A stretch of 64,000 nt of DNA from Parendozoicomonas callyspongiae (lineage in GTDB: Bacteria > Pseudomonadota > Gammaproteobacteria > Pseudomonadales > Endozoicomonadaceae). How positions within the stretch are numbered: the first letter of the stretch is position 1; every line of letters begins with the position of its first letter. The notes beneath the pieces were generated by a model, which ran no database searches, had not been told where the DNA came from, and saw only the letters and a list, made by a program, of their open reading frames with translations. Both the position numbers and the translations under genes were made by a program. The DNA lies in the NCBI RefSeq assembly GCF_023502345.1, contig NZ_JAMFLX010000005.1:149448-213447 (forward strand). The letters are read 5' to 3'. Shown here one piece after another: positions 27,043 to 36,500 of the stretch.

Positions 27043-28188
27043 ATGGAATCGCAAAGGCTTTCAAACGGCTCTACTGCTGCACAAATTCTCTCGGGAAACT
27101 ATCCGACACAGCCCTCCTCCATCCCGACTCAAAAAAGCAAAAATGCAGAAGCTTTAAAATCAGATGACGTCACATCTGTGGCGGGTAAAAAAAGAAGACA
27201 TACAGGACCAACACTAAACACTCAGGATCTACCAACAGTCACAGGCAGACAAATTACCCATACTGAAGAAGAGCATTCAGCATCTTTAGTCGTTTCATTT
27301 CCTATGCAGCTTATCCAAAAGGGAGCTGAAGCTGCAAAGCTGGAAAGAGAACGCACTATACAACCTGTAATCTATAAGATCCCAGCCTTTCCCTGCCCAG
27401 CCCAAAATGATGAAGAACATGAGCAGCATCTAATAGATTTCCTTCAAGAATCCATATACAAACCGTTTTCTTTATCCAAGGCGGCAAAAGAAATGGGATT
27501 CACTAATAAAAACACCCTAAAGCTAAATTTTTTAAATAAAACCAATAAGAAAGCCACCAGCTTTATTGAAGGCCATTTTGGTAACACGGACTGGAGCCAG
27601 GCCCAAATATTGATAGCACTTATAACATCTATAGAAGCCAGTATGTCCGAGTCAAGAGCAAACTGCATATCAGTCCCGCATTTTCTCGATTATCTGAAGG
27701 ACTCGGATACTCCTTTATATGTATGGCTTAGAAATGCCTCAGACCCTAAAAATATTTCAATTACTGATGGTGCCAAGTTATGGGTCAAATATCGCTTGAA
27801 AAATTCCAAGATCCACTTTGGAACAACACCATGGACGATTATAAAGAAAAATAAAGATCAAAAATCCTCCTCTCCTCCTCAAAAAAGGAAGAAGCAGGAT
27901 TCTGATGAATACACCCCTGACTTAACAATGGAAGAATTTGAACGGCTTGAGCAGGCTTTAAAAGCTTGTGACAGCAGACTCACCCCTCAGGAAGTCGAAG
28001 CCGAAAAACACAAAGCAAGAATCAAAGAGCTTATGGCAGAGCTTGAAATGCAACAAACACAGTTACAGCAACTCGAGTCATCAATGCACTGTACTCAGCT
28101 GCAGTGGGATCTTGCCATGCACCAATATCACTTTATGAACACCCGCCCTATTCCTGAGCACCTGAAAGGCGTAAGCCTTCCGAAATAG
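27043..28188 (+). CDS. unknown protein with two NLS-like motifs and a coiled-coil C-terminus, candidate effector
   Basis: 381 residues, unrecognised family. The N-terminal 120 residues are Ser/Thr/Gln-rich with GKKRRHTG (K49-R52). A central helical region (about 125-270) contains AAKEMGFTNKNTLKLNFLNK, which has a helix-turn-helix look. PPQKRKKQDSDE (K281-K284) is a second basic patch followed by acidic residues. From about 300 to 365 a heptad-like coiled coil (KARIKELMAELEMQQTQLQQ) follows. No signal peptide or TM. Basic patches of the P-x-K-R-K-K type are classical nuclear import signals, so a nuclear role in a host is possible. A bacterial DNA-binding role is an alternative. Confidence 0.55.
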   Translation: MESQRLSNGSTAAQILSGNYPTQPSSIPTQKSKNAEALKSDDVTSVAGKKRRHTGPTLNTQDLPTVTGRQITHTEEEHSASLVVSFPMQLIQKGAEAAKLERERTIQPVIYKIPAFPCPAQNDEEHEQHLIDFLQESIYKPFSLSKAAKEMGFTNKNTLKLNFLNKTNKKATSFIEGHFGNTDWSQAQILIALITSIEASMSESRANCISVPHFLDYLKDSDTPLYVWLRNASDPKNISITDGAKLWVKYRLKNSKIHFGTTPWTIIKKNKDQKSSSPPQKRKKQDSDEYTPDLTMEEFERLEQALKACDSRLTPQEVEAEKHKARIKELMAELEMQQTQLQQLESSMHCTQLQWDLAMHQYHFMNTRPIPEHLKGVSLPK

Positions 28189-28193
28189 TCTTA

Positions 28194-28541
28194 CTACGAA
28201 CCCTTACTCTTCCGGGCAATCAGCGAACCTGCCAAGCCAATAGCCGCAGCCAAAAGAGCAATAGTAACCAGCCCAATCCTTTCCCCTGAGCCTGTTACAG
28301 GATCAAGCCGGGTAAACAACATGGCATAAAGGTTGCCGCAGGCAAAAGCCCAGAGAACCGGCATAAACCAATGGATTGTTTTATCCCAGGAGATCTTGGC
28401 AGTCACTATTAACAAAATGGCTACCACAAAATCATCCAGAGATAACGGCCAGTACTTCTCGGTATTCAAAGCAATCAGTGTTTCACCAATAAGCAAAACC
28501 AGGGCAAATATAACCGTATAGATTTTTACAAACAGGTTCAT
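28194..28541 (-). CDS. small four-TM membrane protein coupled to the hydroxylase
   Basis: 115 residues from ATG 28541, chosen because GGAGG sits 7 nt upstream and the ATG overlaps the stop of the preceding hydroxylase gene (ATGA). The frame extends to 28565 without an RBS. Four hydrophobic segments (IYTVIFALVLLIGETLIAL, FVVAILLIVTA, FMPVLWAFACG, IGLVTIALLAAAIGLAGSL) end in a basic tail (ARKSKGS). Family unrecognised. The tight coupling suggests a partner of the membrane-bound hydroxylase. Confidence 0.7.
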   Translation of the reverse strand: MNLFVKIYTVIFALVLLIGETLIALNTEKYWPLSLDDFVVAILLIVTAKISWDKTIHWFMPVLWAFACGNLYAMLFTRLDPVTGSGERIGLVTIALLAAAIGLAGSLIARKSKGS

Positions 28542-29509
28542 GCCATATCCTCCGCTGGCAGACACTCTTCCCTGACTTTGGCCTCGTAATATTTTGGCCG
28601 TTGCTTGTAATCTGCAGGCTTATCAATATTTCCCTGAAATGGTGCTTTTAACTGGCCGAGATAATCCTTGGGGTAATCCGGGTTATAAACTCCGATTACC
28701 TTCACGTCTCTCTCTTTTGGCCAGAAGAACGTGCCAAACACCAGATCCCAGATAATCAGGTTATTGCCGTAATTTCGGTTTGATTCACGAACCAGTTTGG
28801 AGTGATGCCAGCGGTGAAGTTCAGTCATGGCAAACACATAGTTCAACCATCCCAACTTCAGTTTGATATTGCTGTGCTGGAACATGCCATGGATGCCATT
28901 GAAAACAAAGTACAGCGACATCGCTTCAATATTTGTTCCCAGCAGGATAAATGGAACAACCTCGGGAATCAGAAAGAACACTTTCTCAACAGGATGAAAC
29001 CGACCGGCATTCATCCAGTACAATCGGTTTGGACTATGGTGAACCGCATGAAAGCGCCATAAAGGGATATAAGTATGTGCTGCCCGGTGTACCCAGTAGC
29101 GGCCAAACTCGGCAATCAGCAGAACCAGTCCCAGCTGTATAACTACAGGCCAGTGATGGGGCCAGAGCCCCGATGGATATGTCTGGTTTAACCAGCCAAC
29201 GGTTGAAACCAGCGCCGCAATCCATAATGGTTTGGTCAGTCGGGGGATGGAAATCTGCGCCACCAGCATATGGATCAGGTCTGTTTTTAAATCACCATCA
29301 TTTTTATTCCAGTCTTCACGGTAAGGTAATAACCGTTCCAGAACCGCAATAATCAAGGCACCGGGAACAAGAACCAGAAACACTGCCAGCCCTTCATGAA
29401 CATCCGCTTTAAGCAGTTGCCAGATTGAGAGAAGTGCCACACCCATGGTGACAGGGAAAACCAAAACGGGAAGTGCCTTTTGAAGCCACGGAGAATGAGT
29501 ATCTTTCAT
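28538..29509 (-). CDS. sterol desaturase/fatty acid hydroxylase family membrane protein
   Basis: 323 residues with N-terminal TM segments and the histidine clusters of the family: HRAAH, HAVHHSP, a later HGMFQHS, and HRWHHSK, which ligate a di-iron centre. These enzymes hydroxylate or desaturate lipid chains or sterol-like substrates in the membrane using O2. Substrate unknown. It is first of a two-gene unit with the small four-TM protein. The TIP30-like SDR lies 68 bp upstream on the same strand and may belong to the same transcript. Confidence 0.88.
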   Translation of the reverse strand: MKDTHSPWLQKALPVLVFPVTMGVALLSIWQLLKADVHEGLAVFLVLVPGALIIAVLERLLPYREDWNKNDGDLKTDLIHMLVAQISIPRLTKPLWIAALVSTVGWLNQTYPSGLWPHHWPVVIQLGLVLLIAEFGRYWVHRAAHTYIPLWRFHAVHHSPNRLYWMNAGRFHPVEKVFFLIPEVVPFILLGTNIEAMSLYFVFNGIHGMFQHSNIKLKLGWLNYVFAMTELHRWHHSKLVRESNRNYGNNLIIWDLVFGTFFWPKERDVKVIGVYNPDYPKDYLGQLKAPFQGNIDKPADYKQRPKYYEAKVREECLPAEDMA

Positions 29510-29577
29510 GAACAGCAGTCTTATTATTATTTTTGATAAACAAGTGTATAGACTGCTCTTATCCAGAGCAAATGAAC

Positions 29578-30258
29578 TTAGACTTTTTGCATTTCCATAC
29601 TTTCAACAATTCGCACATTCTCATTCTGGCTATTCAATGTGATGCTCAGCATGGCTTTTGCCACCTGACTGGTTAAAACCGGCTGATATTTCATCAGTGG
29701 CGGAAGCCACTTCAATGCTTGCAGCGCATAGAAGCCGACTGCCTCGCCCAAACGAAACTCAGCTCTTTCACCATGCAGAAGGCTGGGCCGGAAAATCAGT
29801 AACTGGGGAATATTCAGTTCACCTAACTGCTGTTCCATTTCTGTTTTGGTTTTCAGATACAAACCTGAAGAGCCTTTGCCCGCTCCCACTGAACTGATTA
29901 CGGCAAACTTCTGCATATTGAACCGCATACCCAGCCGTGCCAGTTTTAATACGTAATCCCGGTCCACCCGCTGGAAGGCTTGTGCAGAACCGGCTCTCTT
30001 ACGGGTAGTTCCCAGGCAGCAGTAAATATCATCAATCTGTTCAACAGCATCCAGCCCCTCAAGCTCCCCAAGCTGATCAAGGGTTTCGAAATCAACAACC
30101 AGCTCTGTCAGCCTGCTCGACTCTATTCCGGAAGGCTTGCGTACCAGGCTGACAATCTTTGAATAAGATTGGCAAGCCAAAAGCTTTTGAAGAAGATGTC
30201 TGCCAACCGCACCTGATGCTCCGGAAATAACGGCAGTTCTGCACTCCAACTGTTCCAT
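29578..30258 (-). CDS. NAD(P)-binding SDR protein, HTATIP2/TIP30-like
   Basis: 226 residues. The Rossmann loop AVISGASGAVGRHLLQKLL near residue 9 and the strand FAVISSVGAGKGSSGLYLKT, with a Y-x-x-x-K, match the atypical SDR subgroup that includes TIP30/HTATIP2 and bacterial oxidoreductases of about 215 residues. LLIFRPSLLHGER is the next conserved strand. Reaction unknown. Located directly upstream of the hydroxylase gene on the same strand, so a role in lipid modification is possible. Confidence 0.8.
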   Translation of the reverse strand: MEQLECRTAVISGASGAVGRHLLQKLLACQSYSKIVSLVRKPSGIESSRLTELVVDFETLDQLGELEGLDAVEQIDDIYCCLGTTRKRAGSAQAFQRVDRDYVLKLARLGMRFNMQKFAVISSVGAGKGSSGLYLKTKTEMEQQLGELNIPQLLIFRPSLLHGERAEFRLGEAVGFYALQALKWLPPLMKYQPVLTSQVAKAMLSITLNSQNENVRIVESMEMQKV

Positions 30259-30341
30259 AGTTTTTTACTTCACCAGATCGATAAAAGTCAGTGGTTTCAC
30301 AATTTATCTGCGGACATTAAAAAAGGGAAGCATGCTTACAC

Positions 30342-30512
30342 TCAGCTCTCGTTCCGGCACAGGGGTTCATCCCTGCGGGCGCAGGGAACACCAACAACGA
30401 TTACTTTCTTTTTCCAGGCCAGATCAGAGAGACGCTTCTCAACCACACCTTCCTGATCATCAAATTCGAACAAAATGAAATCGGGAAGTTGGTCACCAGC
30501 CTGGATACTCAT
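30342..30512 (-). pseudogene. truncated redoxin (peroxiredoxin-like) start fused to a CRISPR-repeat-like sequence
   Basis: ATG 30512 has AAGGA at ideal distance. The frame reads MSIQAGDQLPDFILFEFDDQ then VEKRLSDLAWKKKVIVVGVP, the N-terminus of Prx5/AhpE-type redoxins. After VVGVP, where GAFTPTC with the peroxidatic Cys is expected, it switches to CARRDEPLCRNES and stops after 56 codons. The switch coincides with the hairpin repeat at 30364-30391. The gene is therefore broken and lacks its active site, though the RBS and start remain intact. Confidence 0.7.
30364..30391 (-). repeat. solitary type I-E CRISPR-repeat-like sequence
   Basis: On the minus strand GTGTTCCCTGCGCCCGCAGG followed by GATGAACC. 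This matches the layout of type I-E repeats (GTGTTCCCC...GGGGATAAACC) with a perfect CCCTGC/GCAGGG stem. No second copy within 100 bp either side and no cas genes in the window, so it is at most an array relic. Confidence 0.4.
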
Positions 30513-30600
30513 AGAAAAATCCTTTTTCGAATAAGTGCAGATGTTTATCCTGACATTATAGGTTCTGCTGAAAGCACATCGTATGAGAAACCTGAGTGCT

Positions 30601-32037
30601 TTATTTCACGCAGGCCTTGTTCTTACCGGAACTTGATGAAGAGACACGTTTTTTTCCCAGTGTGCCAACTGGAGATGCGGGTAATAAGTCTACCGGAACT
30701 GATTTCGTCCTTGTTGCCAGATAATTAAGATCTGCCAATGCGACAGATATATCATCATGGGAACCGGAAGCTCTTGCAGCCAATGCCAATATTCTGGTTA
30801 TTTTGCTGGCAGAATATTTTTTCTGATGCAGTTTTTTCAGAGCAGCACAGGCCCCCTTATCACTGGTTACTTTCCAGAAACCATCACTTCCCAGCAACAG
30901 ATAGTGATTATTCCAGCCACCATCAGGTTTTCTGGTCACAACAATTTTAGGCCTGGGATTGGAACAGCCCTGATAGTTATGGTCACCAATAGACTTAGCC
31001 ATTGCCAGGGTTTTAGCATCAGGGTTTTTAATTCGTCTTTTGGTTGAATTCAGCCGCCCGCCACGTCTTTCAATTTGCTTGAGATATTTGATTTTTCCCG
31101 GGGAGGCCTGTTCCGTCAGACCTTTATAAGTTCCGTCCGGCTTAATCAATAGCTGGTGAGAGTCTCCGGCCTGGGCTGTCCATAAATCCTGCCCATAGAA
31201 AGATGAAAGCGTTGCTGTGCTACCTCCGGTTTGAAAATGGTTTACCAGTCTGTCGGAATCTGTAAATCCATTCTTGTGGGCATTCCAGATAACCGTATCT
31301 GTATTGCCCACTCCATCAGCGTAAGTTTTCATTCTCTGTTGAATCTGGTTGACCAATAGTAAAGAGGCCATTTTGGCAACCATCTCCCCCTGCAAACCAT
31401 GGCCATCAAAAAGGCCAATATTGGGAGGTACCGTATCTTCTTCTTTCTTTTTTTCAGCAATCCCACCAATTGTAAATTCATCCTGCGTCATATGCCCTTT
31501 ACTATTCTGCAGTACAAAGCATCCTCCCCAGGGGCCGGATATACTTGCCGTGGTCAAACCCTCAGAACGGTCTAATAAGTCATCCAGTTTTTTCTCACAT
31601 TTTCGATTAAAACATTCCTGGACAGTGGCTTTGACAATTCTTGATTCAGAGCTGGCACTTTCACTGGCACGTCTTAATTTATCCCTGACTTTTTCATCAG
31701 AACCTACAACCTGATAATCAAGGTGATCCAATAACTCTGGCGTAATAGGATCAGAAGTGGCAAAGGTGGTCGGCACCCGTATCCAGTCAACATATCTTGG
31801 GCCTTCCTTCTGAATATCCGCCAGGGAAACTGTCTTCATATTGATTGACATGCCTGGATAGATAACCGGCTCGGGTGGTAATAACGGCTCATCAGACTGA
31901 ATGGACACTGTTGGCGGCACTTCCTCAACAACCTGTTTCGTGCCTTTATCCTCCTCAGTACATTCAAGTGAAGGCTTGGGTGAATTGCCTGCAATACTTG
32001 GAGGTGTTGTTGAAACTGGTTCTGGATACACTTTCAA
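30601..32037 (-). CDS. eukaryote-like PP2C-family protein phosphatase
   Basis: 478 residues from TTG 32037; GTG 32031 is equally plausible because GGAAGGG lies 8 nt before it. The first about 130 residues are Pro/Ser/Glu-rich and unstructured. The PPM/PP2C core follows with motifs in order: NIGLFDGHGLQGE (near 210), GGSTATLSSFYGQDLWTAQA then GDS, AMAKSIGDHNYQ, LLLGSDGFWKV and GSHDDISVAL, giving the metal-binding Asp set. The tail is basic and Ser-rich (GKKRVSSSSSGKNK). It dephosphorylates Ser/Thr. No cognate kinase gene, TM or regulatory domain is adjacent, and the disordered N-terminus and basic tail fit a host-directed effector as well as a cytoplasmic regulator. Confidence 0.8.
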   Translation of the reverse strand: MKVYPEPVSTTPPSIAGNSPKPSLECTEEDKGTKQVVEEVPPTVSIQSDEPLLPPEPVIYPGMSINMKTVSLADIQKEGPRYVDWIRVPTTFATSDPITPELLDHLDYQVVGSDEKVRDKLRRASESASSESRIVKATVQECFNRKCEKKLDDLLDRSEGLTTASISGPWGGCFVLQNSKGHMTQDEFTIGGIAEKKKEEDTVPPNIGLFDGHGLQGEMVAKMASLLLVNQIQQRMKTYADGVGNTDTVIWNAHKNGFTDSDRLVNHFQTGGSTATLSSFYGQDLWTAQAGDSHQLLIKPDGTYKGLTEQASPGKIKYLKQIERRGGRLNSTKRRIKNPDAKTLAMAKSIGDHNYQGCSNPRPKIVVTRKPDGGWNNHYLLLGSDGFWKVTSDKGACAALKKLHQKKYSASKITRILALAARASGSHDDISVALADLNYLATRTKSVPVDLLPASPVGTLGKKRVSSSSSGKNKACVK

Positions 32038-32230
32038 TTCCCTTCCGGATTAAGTACTGCTTTAGACAGTTTCCTGCGGGGGTATTACAGACAAAAGATA
32101 ACACCCTTGTTAAAGCCTGCTCTTATAACACGCGTTAAACTGAAACCGACATCACAGCAGCCTTTGCCATCCAGTAAAACCCAGTATCCTGACTTATCAG
32201 TTTGCAAGAAATGTTTTGATTTCCCCTAAA
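32038..32230. other. short intergenic region, probable promoter of the PP2C gene
   Basis: About 190 bp between the PP2C start and the terminator of the next minus-strand gene. No ORF; I could not choose a convincing promoter. Confidence 0.35.
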
Positions 32231-32262
32231 AAGAAAAGCCCGCAGATCAGTGCAGGCTTTCT
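32231..32262 (-). terminator. rho-independent terminator of the DUF2058 gene
   Basis: On the minus strand AGCCTGCA, loop, TGCGGGCT (with one G-U pair), followed by TTTTCTTTTT, 20 bp past the stop. Confidence 0.75.
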
Positions 32263-32282
32263 TAAATCACAGTATCTGGCAA

Positions 32283-32828
32283 TTACCACATCAGATCATC
32301 TGGAATCTGGTAATCCGCATAAGGATCATCTTCATCAATCTCTTCCTGCTTGCCTTTGTTATTCACCAGCAGGAATTGATCAGCTTCCTCTCCCAGACGC
32401 TCAGCCAGCTTTTCAGCCACTTTACCGGAGATCAGCACATAATCCTCCTCTTCCAGCCGAACCAGCGACAGGCGACCTTTGCTCAGCTCGTCGATCTGCT
32501 TGTCATCCAGGTACCACTTCTTGATCTTCTTGTTATCAACAAAACTGTAGGTGCTTTCGCCGTCTTTGCGCTCAACCTTGTTGGTGGTCACAATCTGGCG
32601 AATCTGGGCCAGCTTCTCTTTCTCTTTACGCTCGGCTTCACGCTGCTGGTTCAGGGCCTTATCACGCTCAACCTGCTTGCGCTTCTCCTCTTCCAGGCGA
32701 CGACGCTGCTCAACCTGGGGGTCAACGCCCTGTTTCTTTTGCTTTTTCTTTTGTGTACGGGCTTGCTGGTGCTGCTTCTTGCTGGCAATACCGGCACCCA
32801 GTAACTGGTCTCGTAATGACTTGCTCAT
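32283..32828 (-). CDS. yaiL: DUF2058 (YaiL-type) protein
   Basis: 181 residues, matching YaiL. It begins MSKSLRDQLLGAGIASKKQ, continues with a highly charged Lys/Arg/Glu/Gln helix (about 25-75), then the DUF2058 core FVDNKKIKKWYLDDKQIDEL and an acidic end EEIDEDDPYADYQIPDDLMW. The family is annotated as nucleoprotein or polynucleotide-associated, but its function is not established. It has its own terminator and appears monocistronic. Confidence 0.9.
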   Translation of the reverse strand: MSKSLRDQLLGAGIASKKQHQQARTQKKKQKKQGVDPQVEQRRRLEEEKRKQVERDKALNQQREAERKEKEKLAQIRQIVTTNKVERKDGESTYSFVDNKKIKKWYLDDKQIDELSKGRLSLVRLEEEDYVLISGKVAEKLAERLGEEADQFLLVNNKGKQEEIDEDDPYADYQIPDDLMW

Positions 32829-33054
32829 AACTCAGGCAGAGGCATCTGGTAATTAAAAAACAGGCTGCATTATACCTTTCGTGCCAAATTTAACCATGTA
32901 CCAAAACCGCCTGTTTCTCTAACATGAGAGTCTGGCAGGACTTCTTTCTGGTGTACCGGCATGACCACCCAAGCAGCAATGAGTCAAAACCTATCCTGGG
33001 ATCTTCCCAACCCGTTTATCCTGAAAATCTCCTGTGCCGGTGAACATGAGGCTG

Positions 33055-33437
33055 GATGGCGGCCATCAGCGAGTCACTCTGACAACATTTGCCCTGACCG
33101 CCGGTTTTGGTATTGGTTTTTACGATGGTTTCTTTGGCCCCGAAACAGGCTCCTTCTTTGCCATGTTCTGCGTGGTTCTGCTTGGACATTCACTGCCAGT
33201 GGCATCGCCCATACCAAGGCGCTGAACTTCACCAGCAATATCTTCTCCCTAGGTTTCTTCCTGGCAGACGGGCATGTCATTGTTCTTCTAGGGCTGGTGA
33301 TGATGGCCGGTCAGCTTATTGGTGCCCGGATTGGTTCCAAAATGGTTATGACCAAAGGGCAGAAGCTGATTCGGCCTATGATGGTGGTGATTTATCTGGT
33401 TATGTCGGCGAAGCTTCTTTGGGAGAGTTTTGGTTAA
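33055..33437 (+). pseudogene. TauE/SafE (YfcA-type) permease, C-terminal half with a frameshift
   Basis: The first frame reads VTLTTFALTAGFGIGFYDGF then FGPETGSFFAMFCVVLLG. The second continues FTASGIAHTKALNFTSNIFS, then GQLIGARIGSKMVMTKGQKL and MSAKLLWESFG. Joined, they are the C-terminal half of a YfcA-type sulfite/sulfonate exporter (GFYDGFFGPGTGSF, KxLNxTSN, QxxGARxGSxxVxxxGxxLIRPM). The switch falls near 33178-33187. The N-terminal TM half is missing, so this is a degraded copy. Confidence 0.8.
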
Positions 33438-33588
33438 GGCTCTTTGGGTTGAAGCGATTCGAAAATTAGTATTTATAATTAATTTAACATTTTTGTTAGT
33501 TAATAGATTAACAAATTTACTCGTTCTCCTGTCTAAGTCACATTAAATTTGTACTTTTATCCTACAAAATTATCAAACGGAGTATTAA
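33438..33588. promoter_or_regulatory. AT-rich promoter region of the large coiled-coil gene
   Basis: About 150 AT-rich bp with an imperfect dyad TTTGTTA ... TAACAAA (33491-33515). CGGAG sits about 7 nt before the ATG at 33589. Confidence 0.4.
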
Positions 33589-36500
33589 ATGGCGGCAGGA
33601 AGAATACTTGGAAGTAGCAAGAGAACAAGCCAGGCTAGAATTAGACCTGAGTCTCCTGAGTCTATAGTTCCTGCAAAATCTGGCGATTTCGACAGAAGAT
33701 CAGCTAGAAAGGCTGTGATGCATTCATATCACCAGCATCGGAGCCTCTCACCTCACAGATATGAAGATATGCCAAGCCCCAAGAAAAAGCCTGAAACAGT
33801 TTCACTGACTGATAGAGAAACCCGACCCAGAATCCCAAACCAGGAACGGTCGATTATCGATGCTGTAAAAGCAGCTTATACAAGTTCAATGAAGTGCGTT
33901 GTAAATGGCAGGTTCAGTGAAGCAAAATCGATCATTCGAACCTTTCACGAACAGAAAGGGAGAAGTTGGGACTCTGTTAAAAAATTCTGCGAGGATCATA
34001 ACTTTAAAGGTGATGATGAAAGGCTATTGCGAAATCTTGAAAATCTTGATCAATCTTTATCTATCCTGGAAAAATATCACAGCAACATTTTTTATGGGAA
34101 TGACCAGAATTGGTCTTTTGGGCTAAGTAATGATTACCATAAATATAAACTAGAAACTTTTAGGATTGTAACAATCTTTGTTAAAACATTATTAACCAAC
34201 AAAGACTTCCTAAACAATCTTGATTATGTGAAAGCTAAGCAAGTGTTAAAAGTAACCAACCAATACCTTATTTGGGTATTGAATAGTCGACGCCTAACAA
34301 GTCGGGTACATAGTTTTTGGATGGATGCATACAATACCCTTTGTGAGATTATTAGTGAAAAGTATCCTGACGAAGAATTTAACAAAGATTTTTCCAGTTT
34401 ATTTCAACAGCATCATCTTAACAAAACAATTAATCAATCTATTGATACATCAGGTGCTTTCTCAACACTAATTAAAGAATTCAAAGAGTTAAGGAAAAAT
34501 GAATTCAATCATAATGACTGTTTAAGAATTGCCTGTGCATCCAGGTTATTTTCAGATAAATTCCTCCACTTTGAAATCACAAGAAGACCTTTAAATGATT
34601 CTGAGATAAGCATAAAAACAATGAATAATATTTTATTCTATGGTTGCTGCATTCTGTCATTTGGCCCTTGCTGTTTTCATACGAAGATTCCGATGAAACG
34701 TGGCAGTGAAACAGTGATGACAATAGAATTGGCTAGACACTTGCCAAGCCTGGGAAAGTTTTGTATACCCCACACTCTTATGCATAAGGTTTTAAAACCA
34801 GTGATTAGTGATATTCTTAATAATTCTTACACTAGGCATGACAGATATATTCAAATAATTTTTGCTAAAGATTGTGGTGCACTCATTGATTTCGATTTTT
34901 TCTCGGCACTTAAATATATTCAAAATAAAGAATTTGATAGAGCAAAAGAAACCCTTGATAGATTACTTACTCGTGATTTAGATAATACTGAAAAGGATAA
35001 TATTGAACTTGCTCATTCATATCGATATTGTATGGCTAAGCGTGATCGGGATGCAGCAGCAAAACTTCATCATCACCATACCAATAATGAATTATATAAT
35101 TTTTATGCTGTCTGTAACATGCTCGTTATGTGTGGCCAGTACAGTGAAGCTCAAACTAAGATTGTGTTTATAAAAAAATATCTGGCTAATTATGACAAGT
35201 ATAACGATATTCGTTTTCTTCCCTTTCAAGATCTTCTTGACATCATTGCTACTAAAAAGGCTGATCCACGACCAAGAACAGACTCAAAGCGTATCCACTT
35301 ATCACCTGAAGCTATGGGAGAAGACTTATCTGAGGGCGGGAGTGACTCTGACGCAAAACATAAGCACAAAAGATCCGCTAAAAAAACACGGGAAGATGAA
35401 CTCAGGCCTCCAGTATCGACTAGCGCTGCTTCTATCCAGGTCAGTCTACCCTATCCTGTGGATATGGTGGACCAGGGTACTCAGACAACATTATCCTCAC
35501 ATACTGCAACCTCTCTGAAAGCTATTGCTGATAATTATCAGCCGGATACACCTGAGCTTGACTTGTTCAACGATAACACTATTGAGGTATTACAGGATAG
35601 GCTTGAAAAGATGAAAGAGGAACTGACTAACAATAACGTTGAGCTGGAGAAGCTGAATAAAGAGCACTCACAGCTTTTGCGGAAAAGCGAAGATTTAGAA
35701 ATTGGTCTCAATAATAAACAAACTGCCTATTGTGAGATTGAGAATAAGCTACAAACCAGTGAGGATTCCTTAAAACAACAGAAGCTTGAACATCAAGAGC
35801 AGGTTTCTACACTTCAAGAAAATCTTAAAAGGATTAGCGAAGAACTTTCTGAAGCTCTTCTAGAATTGGAGGCACAAAGGAAGGGCTATACAGAGTCAGT
35901 AATAAAAGCTGGAAGTTATCAAAGTGATCTTGCTGCCCAAAAACATAAAACCACTACGCTGGAAGCAGATATTGTAAGATTAGAAAAGAAAAATACTGAA
36001 GTTAGTAACAAGTATAAAGAGTCAATAAATAAACATAAAAAGACGTGTGACACCTATAATAATTTACTGAAAGATTACGAGAGAAAAAAGGAAGAGGTGG
36101 AAAATTTAAAGCATCAAACTAATCAACAACATAGCAAGCTAAAAGAACATAAACACACAGATCAAACCAGTTCCTCTTCTACACCCGCTACATCTATTCA
36201 CCATGATATAAAACCAGATTCTGCAGGTTTGGAACCTATAGGTTATGCTCAACTGCAAGCTGTATCTAAATTTCAGGCAACTATCAAGAAACTGGAGCAA
36301 GACCTTGCCAGGGCTAAAGAAGATCTAAATACTGCACGGGAAGACGCCACGCACTGGGAGAAGGAACATGGAAAAGCTACCCATAATCGTAATGTGGACT
36401 ATCGGGAGCTGACAATAGAAAAAAAGCGATTAGAAAATGAAAGAATACAATATAGAGACAGAGCTCACAATGCCGAAGATAGTGTCATGGATCTAGAACG

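Noticed and set aside
30300..30420. functional CRISPR array
   Set aside because: Only one repeat-like unit; no second repeat, spacer periodicity or cas genes.
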